A stretch of 64,000 bases of DNA from Caulobacter vibrioides. GTDB taxonomy: Bacteria; Pseudomonadota; Alphaproteobacteria; Caulobacterales; Caulobacteraceae. The stretch is taken from contig NZ_CP023315.3 of the NCBI RefSeq assembly GCF_002310375.3, positions 1,178,001 through 1,242,000 of the forward strand. Direction: 5' to 3'. Positions 35,477 to 44,813 of this stretch are shown here, piece by piece (the stretch's first letter is position 1; every line of letters starts with the position of its first letter). The notes under the pieces are model-generated. The model was not told the origin of the DNA and did no database searches. It was given only the letters and a program-made list of their open reading frames with translations. The position numbers and the translations under genes are program-made.

Positions 35477-36973
35477 TTAAGCCTTCGCCCGCGCCTCGAA
35501 GTGCTTGACCATGCCGATGGCGGCCAGGGCGTAGTGCAGGCCGGCCCAGGCGTAGAAGCACAGCGAGACGATGATGCCCTGCTGGCTGGCCACCGACAGG
35601 GTGGTCTTGCACTGGGCGACCAGTTCGGCCGAGGCGCCTTTGGGCGCGATGCCGCCCGGGCAGGCGCTGGCGAAGCTCTGGCCCGCCTCGCCGCCGAACG
35701 AGCCCAGCACGCTGGCGATCACGCCGCCGCCCGGATGGTTGAAGTGGAACTGGGCCAGGTGGTCGATCAGCCAGCCGGTGAAGACCGGCCCGCCGCCCAG
35801 GGCGATCAGGTTCAGGAAGAAGAACAACAGCGCCGTCGCCGTCGCCCGGCGGCGCGGCTCGACTGAGTTCTGCACCACGCCGAAGGTCGGGGCCAGGTAC
35901 ACATAGTGGAAGATGCCGGGGACCAGCAGGATCAGGGCGGTGGTCTGCCAGTCGGTCTGCAGATAGGCGGCGATATAGATCGGGGTGCAGATAATCAGGC
36001 CGATGGCCGGGGTCAGGGCGTACCACTTGGCGCTGCGCTTGCCGGCCCAGTCGCTCAAGAAGCCGCCGACCAGGGTGCCGACGCCCGCCGAGAAGCCGCC
36101 GATCAGGCCGGTGATCAGGCCTACCTGCGCCAGGCCCAGGTCAAAGGCGCGGACGAAGTACGACGGCACGAAGGCGCCCGAGCCGTACGAGCCGAACGAG
36201 GCGATGGTCACGCCCAGCACCATGTGCAGCACCGGCCACTTGCCGAACAGCACCTTGGTGACCGCCCAAAGCTCCTTGAACTCGTTGGCCATCGAGAACG
36301 CCGGCTTGGCGGGCTCGACCACGACGTCCTCAGCCTCCAGCGGGCGTTCGACGATCTCGGAATGGCCGCGCGGCGGCTCCTTGACCACCAGCTTGACGAT
36401 CACCGCCAGCAGAATGCCCGGCAGGCCGACGATCACGAAGGCCACGCGCCAGCTGAACTCCTGGGCCAGCCAGCCGCCGGCCACCGCGCCGAACATCGTG
36501 CCCAGCGGAATGCCGAAGGAATAGATCGACAGGGCCGTGGCCCGCTTCTTGGGCTCGTAATAGTCGCTGATCAGCGAGTGGCTGGGCGGCGAGCAGCCGG
36601 CCTCGCCGACGCCGACGCCGAAGCGGAACAGGGCCAGCTGGGTGAAGTTGGCGGCCGCGCCGCACAGGGCCGTGAAGCCCGACCAGATCACCAGCGACAC
36701 CGAGATGATCGTCACTCGGTTGAAGCGCTCGGCCAGACGCGCGATCGGGATGCCGAGGATGGTGTAGAGCAGGGCGAAGTAGAGCCCGCCCAGCAAGCCC
36801 AACTGCGTGTCGGTGAGCTTCAGGTCGACCTTGATGGCCTGACCGATGGTCGCGATGATCGTCCGGTCGATGAAGTTGAAGGTGTAGGTGGCCAGCAGCA
36901 GCCCCAGCACCGCGGCCTTGTAGCCGTTCGAGTAAAGCGGCCGATCGCCGCCGGACGCCCGCGCGTCGGCCAT
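35477..36973 (-). CDS. MFS transporter (spinster-like), first of a pair
   Basis: A 498-residue, 12-helix major facilitator. Residues 15-40 form the first helix (AVLGLLLATYTFNFIDRTII). The helix 2-3 loop IPIARLAERFNR and the helix 4-5 GVGEAGCSPPSHSLISDYYEPKKRA are typical of spinster-type MFS, which carry lipids or hydrophobic compounds. A long cytoplasmic loop (about 200-235) and a large extracellular loop near the C-terminus (about 420-465) are unusual extras. It is about 43 percent alike in motif order to the next gene. It shares an upstream 19-base element with it. Confidence 0.9.
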   Translation of the reverse strand: MADARASGGDRPLYSNGYKAAVLGLLLATYTFNFIDRTIIATIGQAIKVDLKLTDTQLGLLGGLYFALLYTILGIPIARLAERFNRVTIISVSLVIWSGFTALCGAAANFTQLALFRFGVGVGEAGCSPPSHSLISDYYEPKKRATALSIYSFGIPLGTMFGAVAGGWLAQEFSWRVAFVIVGLPGILLAVIVKLVVKEPPRGHSEIVERPLEAEDVVVEPAKPAFSMANEFKELWAVTKVLFGKWPVLHMVLGVTIASFGSYGSGAFVPSYFVRAFDLGLAQVGLITGLIGGFSAGVGTLVGGFLSDWAGKRSAKWYALTPAIGLIICTPIYIAAYLQTDWQTTALILLVPGIFHYVYLAPTFGVVQNSVEPRRRATATALLFFFLNLIALGGGPVFTGWLIDHLAQFHFNHPGGGVIASVLGSFGGEAGQSFASACPGGIAPKGASAELVAQCKTTLSVASQQGIIVSLCFYAWAGLHYALAAIGMVKHFEARAKA

Positions 36974-36991
36974 ACTGACTCTCTCCCTTCA

Positions 36992-37010
36992 AACATTTGT
37001 TCTAATTGTT
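36992..37010. promoter_or_regulatory. Shared upstream element of MFS transporter 1
   Basis: AACATTTGTTCTAATTGTT lies 18 bases before the start. It is semi-palindromic (AACA-TT...AA-TGTT) and differs by one base from the element before the second MFS gene. Confidence 0.6.
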
Positions 37011-37067
37011 TGAGGGACTGTGACCGAGCGGAAGCCAAAGCGCCAGTGGGGATTTTCGGGCGATAAA

Positions 37068-37184
37068 ATCCTCCCCCGATGGGGGAGGTGGCCGAAGGCC
37101 GGAGGGGGAAGTTCTGTTGAACCTGCCGCTTCCCCCTCCGTCGTCTCTTCGAGCCGACACCTCCCCCGCGTGGGGGAGGATTTT
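37068..37184. repeat. Palindromic GGGGGAGG repeat, family A (copy 4)
   Basis: AAATCCTCCCCC-GATGGGGGAGG and CCTCCCCC-GCGTGGGGGAGGATTTT are the outer arms, with GGAGGGGGAAG/CTTCCCCCTCC inside. It lies between the two MFS genes, just past the stop of the second. Confidence 0.85.
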
Positions 37185-37187
37185 CAG

Positions 37188-38522
37188 TCAGCTGACCATC
37201 TCGTCTCGGATGGTCTTACGGGCGGCCCAGAACAGTCCGAAGGCGCCCAATCCCAGCGTCGCCGACAGGATCAGCGCCCAGCGCACGCCCTGCGCCTCGC
37301 CCAGCCCCACCGGTCCGGCCAGGATGTCGCTCAGCAGGCCGACGACCAGCGGGCCCAGGCCAAGGCCGATCAGGTTGATGATCAGCAGCAGAACCGCCGA
37401 GGCCGTCGCGCGCAACGCCGGGTCGACGATGCTCTGAGCCGTCGCGTAGACGGGGCCGTACCACAGGGTGCCCAGAAGGGCGTTGACGGCCAGCAGGCTG
37501 ATCGCGGCCATCGGCGCATCGAGGCTCATGGCGACAACAAAGATCGGGATCGTGATCACCGAGGCGATGGCCGGTACGGTGACATAGGCCCGCAGGTCCT
37601 TGGCCCCCAGGCGGTCGGCGAAGACGCCGCCCAGCCAGGCGCCGATCACGCCGGCCGTCCCGCCGATCAGGCCCAGGGCCAGGCCCAGGAACCCGGCCGA
37701 CTTCAGGCCGAACATCCCGGCCAGCTCGGCGATCTCCGCGCCGTGGACGCGGAAAAAGAACGAGGCGGTGAAGGGCGCATGGCCATAGCCGATGAAGGCC
37801 TTGATCGAGGCGGCCAGCGCCACCAGCCAGAAGGTCTTCTTGGTGGCCAGCACCGCCAGCGCCGCGGCGAAGCTGATCTGCAAGCTGGCGCGGGCGGCCA
37901 TTTCGGCGGCCAGCTTCTTGCGCGGCTCGATCAGCGTGAAGGCGGCGACCAGCGCGAACACCAGTCCCGGGGCGCCGGCGACCATGAAGGCCACGCGCCA
38001 GCCATAGGCGTCGGCCACCAGTCCGCCCATCGCCATGCCGGCCAGGGTGCCCAGCGGTGTGCCGATCGAATAGAAGGCGATGGCGCTGGCCCGCTTCTCC
38101 TTGGGCACATAGTCGGTGATCAGCGAGTGCGCGGGCGGGGTGCAGCCGGCCTCGCCGACGCCCACGCCGATACGGGCCAGGATCAGCTGCCAGAAGTTCT
38201 GGGTGAAGCCGCACAGCACGGTGAAGGCGCTCCACGCCGCCACCGAAATCCCGATGATGTAGGGGCGGTTCTTGGTCTCGGCGATGCGGGCGATCGGGAT
38301 GCCCAGCACCGTGTAGAAGATGGCGAAGGCCAGGCCCGTCATCATGCCCAGCTGCCAGTCGGCCAGGCCCAGGTCACGCTTGATCGGCTCAGCCAGGATA
38401 TTGACCACCTGCCGGTCCAGGAAGTTCAGGGTGTAGATGATCAGCAGCACCCACAGGGCGTAACGGCGATAGGCCGTCGACACCGGGGCGATGACGGGCG
38501 ACGGCGTGGCGGGTTGCGCCAT
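37188..38522 (-). CDS. MFS transporter (spinster-like), second of a pair
   Basis: A 444-residue, 12-helix major facilitator of the same type as its neighbour. It shows LLIIYTLNFLDRQVVNIL in helix 1, IPIARIAETKNR after helix 2, and RIGVGVGEAGCTPPAHSLITDYVPKEKRASAIAFYSIGTPLG. It lacks the long C-terminal loop of the other copy. The two genes are separated by a palindromic repeat but have nearly identical promoter-proximal sequences. Together they are likely co-regulated exporters or importers of hydrophobic compounds. The substrate is unknown. Confidence 0.9.
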   Translation of the reverse strand: MAQPATPSPVIAPVSTAYRRYALWVLLIIYTLNFLDRQVVNILAEPIKRDLGLADWQLGMMTGLAFAIFYTVLGIPIARIAETKNRPYIIGISVAAWSAFTVLCGFTQNFWQLILARIGVGVGEAGCTPPAHSLITDYVPKEKRASAIAFYSIGTPLGTLAGMAMGGLVADAYGWRVAFMVAGAPGLVFALVAAFTLIEPRKKLAAEMAARASLQISFAAALAVLATKKTFWLVALAASIKAFIGYGHAPFTASFFFRVHGAEIAELAGMFGLKSAGFLGLALGLIGGTAGVIGAWLGGVFADRLGAKDLRAYVTVPAIASVITIPIFVVAMSLDAPMAAISLLAVNALLGTLWYGPVYATAQSIVDPALRATASAVLLLIINLIGLGLGPLVVGLLSDILAGPVGLGEAQGVRWALILSATLGLGAFGLFWAARKTIRDEMVS

Positions 38523-38539
38523 GGACTCTCTCTCCCTCG

Positions 38540-38558
38540 AACATTTGTTCTAATCGTT
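38540..38558. promoter_or_regulatory. Shared upstream element of MFS transporter 2
   Basis: AACATTTGTTCTAATCGTT lies 17 bases before the start, next to the same CTCTCTCCCT (ribosome-site complement) as in the first MFS gene. 18 of 19 positions match 36992-37010. Confidence 0.6.
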
Positions 38559-38630
38559 GAGGGCAACTTAGACGCAGGCTAAGCGAAAACGCCATCCGGC
38601 ATTTTCGAAACAGCTTCAGGAGCGCGCGGC

Positions 38631-39260
38631 GTGGAACTCGTGATCGGCACCAAGCAGTGGTCCACCTGGTCGCTGCGCCCGTGGCTGGCGCTCAAGCGGG
38701 CGGGCGTCGACTTCGCCGAGATCGAGGTCGCGCTTCGTCGCGGCGAAGCCACCGCCGACGAGATCGGCCGCATCTCGCCCAGCCGGCTGGCCCCAGCGCT
38801 GCGGGACGGCGATCTGGTGATCTGGGACTCGCTGGCGATCTGCGAGTACCTGGCCGAAAAGTTCCCCGAGGCGAAGCTTTGGCCCGACGATCCGGCGCTG
38901 CGCGCGCTGGGGCGTTCGGCGTGCGCGGAGATGCACTCAGGCTTTCAGGCGCTGCGGAGCGAATGCCCGATGGCGCTCGACGAACCGCCCCGTGTGCTTG
39001 AGCTTTCCGAAGCGACGCAGAAGAACGTCCGCCGCATCGTGGCGCTGTGGACCGCGCTCCTGGCTCGCTCGCACGGCCCGTTCCTGCTGGGCGCGTGGTC
39101 GATCGCCGACGCGTTCTACACGCCGGTGGCGACGCGGTTCAGAACCTATGGCGTCAAGCTGGCCGACTACGGCGACGCCGGCGCGGCCCAGGCCTATGCG
39201 GAGCGCCTGCTGGAGACGCCGGAGTTCCTGGAGTGGGAGCGGGCAGCGCTGGTGGGGTGA
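38631..39260 (+). CDS. Glutathione S-transferase family protein
   Basis: A 209-residue GST. The thioredoxin-like N-terminal domain (1-80) shows ELVIGTKQWSTWSLRPWLALK, with Ser/Thr at the glutathione-thiol position. PSRLAPALRDGDLVIWDSLAICEYLAE follows, with cis-Pro replaced by Leu-Ala-Pro and the Asp-Ser glutathione gamma-Glu site. The C-terminal domain is all helical, with FLLGAWSIADAFYTPVATRF as the N-capping box motif. The start is GTG with AGGAG nine bases upstream. It is transcribed away from the MFS genes. The substrate is unknown. Confidence 0.92.
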   Translation: MELVIGTKQWSTWSLRPWLALKRAGVDFAEIEVALRRGEATADEIGRISPSRLAPALRDGDLVIWDSLAICEYLAEKFPEAKLWPDDPALRALGRSACAEMHSGFQALRSECPMALDEPPRVLELSEATQKNVRRIVALWTALLARSHGPFLLGAWSIADAFYTPVATRFRTYGVKLADYGDAGAAQAYAERLLETPEFLEWERAALVG

Positions 39261-39320
39261 GGTTTGCTCGTCTCGTCCATCAGAGCGGGAGGAGACTTAG
39301 CGCGAACCCGCGTAACCCAA

Positions 39321-39434
39321 TCCTCCCCCTAGCGGGGGAGGTGGCGCGAAGCGCCGGTGGGGGAAGTTCTGCGTGCCTTGCCTCTTCCCCCTCCGTCGGC
39401 TGCGCCGACACCTCCCCCGCTGGGGGGAGGATTG
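39321..39434. repeat. Palindromic GGGGGAGG repeat, family A (copy 5)
   Basis: AATCCTCCCCC-TAGCGGGGGAGG at the left and CCTCCCCC-GCTGGGGGGAGGATT at the right, with GGTGGGGGAAG/CTTCCCCCTCC inside. It fills the space between converging GST and meaB. Confidence 0.85.
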
Positions 39435-39443
39435 GCGTAGCCC

Positions 39444-40424
39444 TCACAACCCAAACGCCGCCAGCAGCCTGTCGGCCGCCGCCGATGCGGGAACCTCGCC
39501 CTGACGCACCGCCGTCTCCAGCTCCGGAACCAGCGCCGCCACGGCCGGGGCGGTCTTGAAGGCGTCTTCCAAGCGGTCGCGGACCATGGCCCACATCCAG
39601 CGGGCGTCCTGGTCGGCGCGGCGAGACGCTCGGGCCCCATTGGCGGTCATCACCTCGCGGTGGCGCTGGATCTGCGTCCACAGGACGTCCAGCCCCTGGC
39701 CGGTGAGACCCGACGCCGTCAGCACCGGCGGCGTCCAGTCCGGATGGGCGGGGGTGAGGATATGCAGGGCGTTGCGATAGTCGCGAGCCGAACGTTCGGC
39801 CTTAGCCGGATCGGCGTCGGCCTTGTTGATGACCAGGAGGTCGGCCAGTTCGATCAGGCCTTTCTTGATCCCCTGTAACTCGTCGCCGCCGCCGGGAATG
39901 AGCAGCGCCAGGAAGATGTCGACCATGTCGGCGACGACGGTCTCGGACTGACCCACGCCCACGGTTTCGACGATGACCACGTCGAAGCCGGCGGCTTCGC
40001 ACAGCAGCATGGCCTCGCGGGTCTTGCGCGCAACGCCGCCGAGAGCGCCGCCGGAGGGCGAGGGGCGGATGAAGGCGTTGGGCTGGACGCTGAGCTGCTC
40101 CATCCGCGTCTTGTCGCCCAGGATCGAGCCGCCGTGACGGCCTGACGAGGGATCGACGGCCAGCACCGCCACCTTGTGACCGGCCGCAACCAGGTCGCAG
40201 CCGAACCGCTCGATCGTCGTCGACTTGCCCGCGCCCGGCACGCCGGTGATCCCGATCCGCTGCGCTTGGCCCGTCAGCGGCATAAGCCGCGACAGCAGCG
40301 TGCGCGCGGCGGCCTGATGGTCGGGGCGGCGGCTTTCGACCAGGGTGATGGCGCGCGCCAGGGCCGCGCGGTCGCCGGCGACCAGGCGGGGCTCCAAGGC
40401 GTCGATGTCGAGCGTGGGGATCAC
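39444..40424 (-). CDS. meaB: Methylmalonyl-CoA mutase chaperone GTPase MeaB
   Basis: A 326-residue G3E-type P-loop GTPase that loads and protects the B12 cofactor of methylmalonyl-CoA mutase. The Walker A is GVPGAGKST (about residue 63). VLAVDPSSGRHGGSILGDKTRM and ETVGVGQSE form switch regions. LLVINKADAD is the NKxD base-specificity motif. The start is GTG with GGGGAC upstream. It follows the YbjQ gene by nine bases. The mutase genes are 2.2 kb away on the same strand, which supports the assignment. Confidence 0.95.
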   Translation of the reverse strand: MIPTLDIDALEPRLVAGDRAALARAITLVESRRPDHQAAARTLLSRLMPLTGQAQRIGITGVPGAGKSTTIERFGCDLVAAGHKVAVLAVDPSSGRHGGSILGDKTRMEQLSVQPNAFIRPSPSGGALGGVARKTREAMLLCEAAGFDVVIVETVGVGQSETVVADMVDIFLALLIPGGGDELQGIKKGLIELADLLVINKADADPAKAERSARDYRNALHILTPAHPDWTPPVLTASGLTGQGLDVLWTQIQRHREVMTANGARASRRADQDARWMWAMVRDRLEDAFKTAPAVAALVPELETAVRQGEVPASAAADRLLAAFGL

Positions 40425-40433
40425 GTCCCCCGA

Positions 40434-40751
40434 TTAGAGGACGACGGCGGTCCCGGAAACCGAAACCATCATCATCGAGCCTTGCGGGCCGACGGTGTTG
40501 TAGTCGAGATCAACCGCCAGGATGGCGTTGGCCCCCAGCTTCTCGGCTTCCTTCATGAGGTTCTTCATCGCGTCCTCGCGGGCGCGGGCCAGGACACGCT
40601 CATACGATTTGGAATGACCGCCGATGAAGTCGCGGATCGCCGCCAGGAGGTCCAGCACGACATTGGCGCCCAGGATCGACTGGGCGTAGATCGCGCCCTT
40701 GTACTCCTGGACAGGGCGGCCTTCGATAAAGGGCGTCGTGGTGATCAGCAT
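40434..40751 (-). CDS. YbjQ/UPF0145 family protein
   Basis: A 105-residue protein of the YbjQ heavy-metal-binding-domain-like family, which forms beta-rich pentamers. It shows MLITTTPFIEGRPVQEYKGAIYAQSILGANVVLDLLAAIRDFIGGHSKSYERVL and a C-terminal LGANAILAVDLDYNTVG with VSVSGTAVVL. The metal role of the family is not established and no Cys/His ligands appear here. It precedes meaB by nine bases. Confidence 0.9.
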   Translation of the reverse strand: MLITTTPFIEGRPVQEYKGAIYAQSILGANVVLDLLAAIRDFIGGHSKSYERVLARAREDAMKNLMKEAEKLGANAILAVDLDYNTVGPQGSMMMVSVSGTAVVL

Positions 40752-40937
40752 CCGAGAATCCTGGCGGACTATAGGGTTAACTTAGGCGCAAACGCCGCCT
40801 TTCGCGAGGGGCTCCCTCCGCGCGCGAGACTTTCGATCACGCCGTTCGCTCAATGCGGGAATCTCGTGCGCCAGCCCTTCCTGCGGGGGCGGGCTTAAGG
40901 CAGATTGGCCGCGTTTACCGTGTCCCGGAGCCGTTTG

Positions 40938-41399
40938 GTGATCTTCGCGAAATCGCACGTCGAGCTGCACAACATCCGCGCCAATGTGGAGCGGGTGAAG
41001 AAGCTCTCCGACAACGTCGTCGGCGTGGGGCCGCTGGGCGTGGGTCTGGACGGTCTGCTGACCTGGATTCCGGGGGCGGGCGAGCTCTACAGCCTGGGCG
41101 CGGGCGGCCTGATCGTGCTGGACGCGGTGCGGGCGCGGGCCGCGCCGATGGTCATCATCCAGATCTGCGCGATCATCCTGATCGATACGGTCGCCGGCTC
41201 GGTGCCGGTGGCCGGCAAGGTGGCGGACGTGCTGTTCACCGGCCACAAGTGGTCGGCGGACATGTTGACCAAGCACATGGACGACACGATCTATTTCGAA
41301 GGGACCCGCAAGGAGGTCCAGGCGACGCAAGAATATCGCGACCTTCTGGCCCGCATCCAGGCGGGCAAGGAGAAGCGACGGGTCGTGTTCCTGGGCTAG
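40938..41399 (+). CDS. DUF4112 membrane protein, copy 1
   Basis: A 153-residue protein of the DUF4112 family. The core is LSDNVVGVGPLGVGLDGLLTWIPGAGELYSLGAGGLIVLDAVRA, then a hydrophobic helix MVIIQICAIILIDTVAGSVP and KVADVLFTGHKWSADMLTKHM. Two membrane-embedded segments are likely. GTG 40938 is chosen because CGGAG stands seven bases upstream; TTG 40905 and GTG 40920 are also in frame. The next plus-strand gene is a paralogue. The function is unknown. Confidence 0.82.
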   Translation: MIFAKSHVELHNIRANVERVKKLSDNVVGVGPLGVGLDGLLTWIPGAGELYSLGAGGLIVLDAVRARAAPMVIIQICAIILIDTVAGSVPVAGKVADVLFTGHKWSADMLTKHMDDTIYFEGTRKEVQATQEYRDLLARIQAGKEKRRVVFLG

Positions 41400-41400
41400 G

Positions 41401-41510
41401 GCGTGACGTCGAAAGTGGGAACCGGTTTTGGCAAGGGTCACGCTCTAAGTGTTTGATTTAGAGCCTCTCTATCGCGTCAAAACGATTCCGTTTTGACGCG
41501 CGAGGCTCTA
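41401..41510. repeat. Two-hairpin repeat, family E (copy 2)
   Basis: First hairpin: GCGTGAC/GTCACGC around GAAAGTGG-GAA-CCGGTTTTGG. Second hairpin: TTAGAGCC/GGCTCTA with a perfect 12-bp inner stem CGCGTCAAAACG/CGTTTTGACGCG. It starts immediately after the stop of DUF4112 copy 1 and separates the two paralogues. Confidence 0.8.
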
Positions 41511-41547
41511 GCGGCAACGACAACAGGGACGGAGCGTTGAGCCAAGC

Positions 41548-42009
41548 ATGACCGACGAAATCTCCGTTTCAGCCGACTATTCCGACCGGCATGCCGGGCG
41601 TCGCGCCAAGGCCCATCGGGCCTGGCGTTCGGCGGAAACCATCAAGGGTCTGTCTGATCGCCTGATTGGCCTTGGCCCGTTCGGTCTGGGCCTGGACGGC
41701 GTGCTGTCGTGGGTTCCGGGCGTGGGCCCGCTGTACAGCGTCGGCGCGGGCGCGTTCCTCCTGTTCAACGCCGTCAGCGCCGGCGCCTCGGCCGCGACGC
41801 TCGCCCGGATGCTGGCCTATGTCCTGGCCGACACCGCGACCGACGCCGTGCCGTTCGCGGGTTCGGTCGTCGACATGCTGTTCCCGGGCCACCTGATGGC
41901 GGCCAAGGCGCTGCAGAAGGACATCGAGACCCGCCACGGCCTGCCCGATGACATCGCCGCCGAACGCGCCAAGAAGAAGCGGGGGCTGTTCCGCAAGAAG
42001 GGCGGCTAG
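41548..42009 (+). CDS. DUF4112 membrane protein, copy 2
   Basis: A 153-residue paralogue of the preceding gene. The aligned core is LSDRLIGLGPFGLGLDGVLSWVPGVGPLYSVGAGAFLLFNAVSAG, a second hydrophobic stretch MLAYVLADTATDAVPFAGSVVDMLFPGHLMAAKALQ and a highly basic C-terminus (KKKRGLFRKKGG). Its N-terminal 30 residues are polar and unlike copy 1. The stop codon is part of a TAGAGCC repeat arm shared with the convergent Uma2 gene. The function is unknown. Confidence 0.88.
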   Translation: MTDEISVSADYSDRHAGRRAKAHRAWRSAETIKGLSDRLIGLGPFGLGLDGVLSWVPGVGPLYSVGAGAFLLFNAVSAGASAATLARMLAYVLADTATDAVPFAGSVVDMLFPGHLMAAKALQKDIETRHGLPDDIAAERAKKKRGLFRKKGG

Positions 42010-42042
42010 AGCCCCTTAGCTATATAGACCCGACAGGCTCTA
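42007..42042. repeat. Family E-like hairpin joining two gene ends
   Basis: TAGAGCC (42007-42013) and GGCTCTA (42036-42042) flank 22 bases. The first three bases are the stop of DUF4112 copy 2. The last three are the reverse of the Uma2 stop. The arms equal the outer arms of the second hairpin in family E copies. Confidence 0.6.
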
Positions 42043-42615
42043 ACGGATGATCGGAAGCTCGGCGAGGCACAGCGACACGCTAGGCAGCGCCAGGGCGGTG
42101 ACGGTTTCCTGCGCCCCGTGATGGGTCACGTCGCGATAGACGCCGTCCACCAGGCCGCGATGCACAATGAGCGTATCGGTGTTCACATCCACGACCCAGT
42201 AGTCGCGAACCCCGTGCTGGGCGTAGAGTTCGGCCTTAAAGGCCAGATCGCTCCGCAGGGTTGATTGGGCGACCTCTATGACGAGACCCACGTTCGACCC
42301 ATTGATTTGGCCCAGCGAAAGCGCCTGATCATAGAGATAGAGGTCCGGATCTGGCGCGTTGGTCGGCGACAGCCTCAGGGTCGACTCGACCATCACCTGA
42401 ACAGCATCGCCGACGGATAGGATGAACTGTTTCGCGATCTGCATTTTCAGCCGCGAATGGAGTTCTCCTTCGGACGCCATCTCGACCAGCGCTCCATCGA
42501 TCAGCTCGACGCGGGCGCTCTCATCGAGGATGCCCGCTTCCTGCATGCGCAGAACGTCGTCCAGCGTGAAGCGGTGCTGTTGCGAGGTCTCCAGCGCTCG
42601 AGCCAGGGCGTTCAT
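42040..42615 (-). CDS. Uma2 family PD-(D/E)XK nuclease-fold protein
   Basis: A 191-residue Uma2 (DUF820) protein. It has the N-terminal RFTLDDVLRMQEAGILDE and ELIDGALVEM. The nuclease-like core is DPDLYLYD (Asp), then LVIEVAQSTLRSDLAFKAELYAQHGVRDYWVVDV, which carries the Glu-x-x-Ser-x-x-D-K-Y-GV-YW pattern. Uma2 proteins are numerous in cyanobacteria and scattered elsewhere, and their biological substrate is unknown. The gene is alone on its strand and ends in a shared hairpin. Confidence 0.87.
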   Translation of the reverse strand: MNALARALETSQQHRFTLDDVLRMQEAGILDESARVELIDGALVEMASEGELHSRLKMQIAKQFILSVGDAVQVMVESTLRLSPTNAPDPDLYLYDQALSLGQINGSNVGLVIEVAQSTLRSDLAFKAELYAQHGVRDYWVVDVNTDTLIVHRGLVDGVYRDVTHHGAQETVTALALPSVSLCLAELPIIR

Positions 42616-42658
42616 GACCCTAGTCTAGCACACGCAAGGCTGGCCGCACACTCGCCGG

Positions 42659-44809
<2,151 letters not shown>

Positions 44810-44813
44810 GAGC

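Noticed and set aside
33978-36026. purB frame extended upstream to 682 codons
   Set aside because: The extra part is Arg/Pro/Gly-rich noise opposite the MFS gene and crosses a palindromic repeat. PurB homology starts at 35288.
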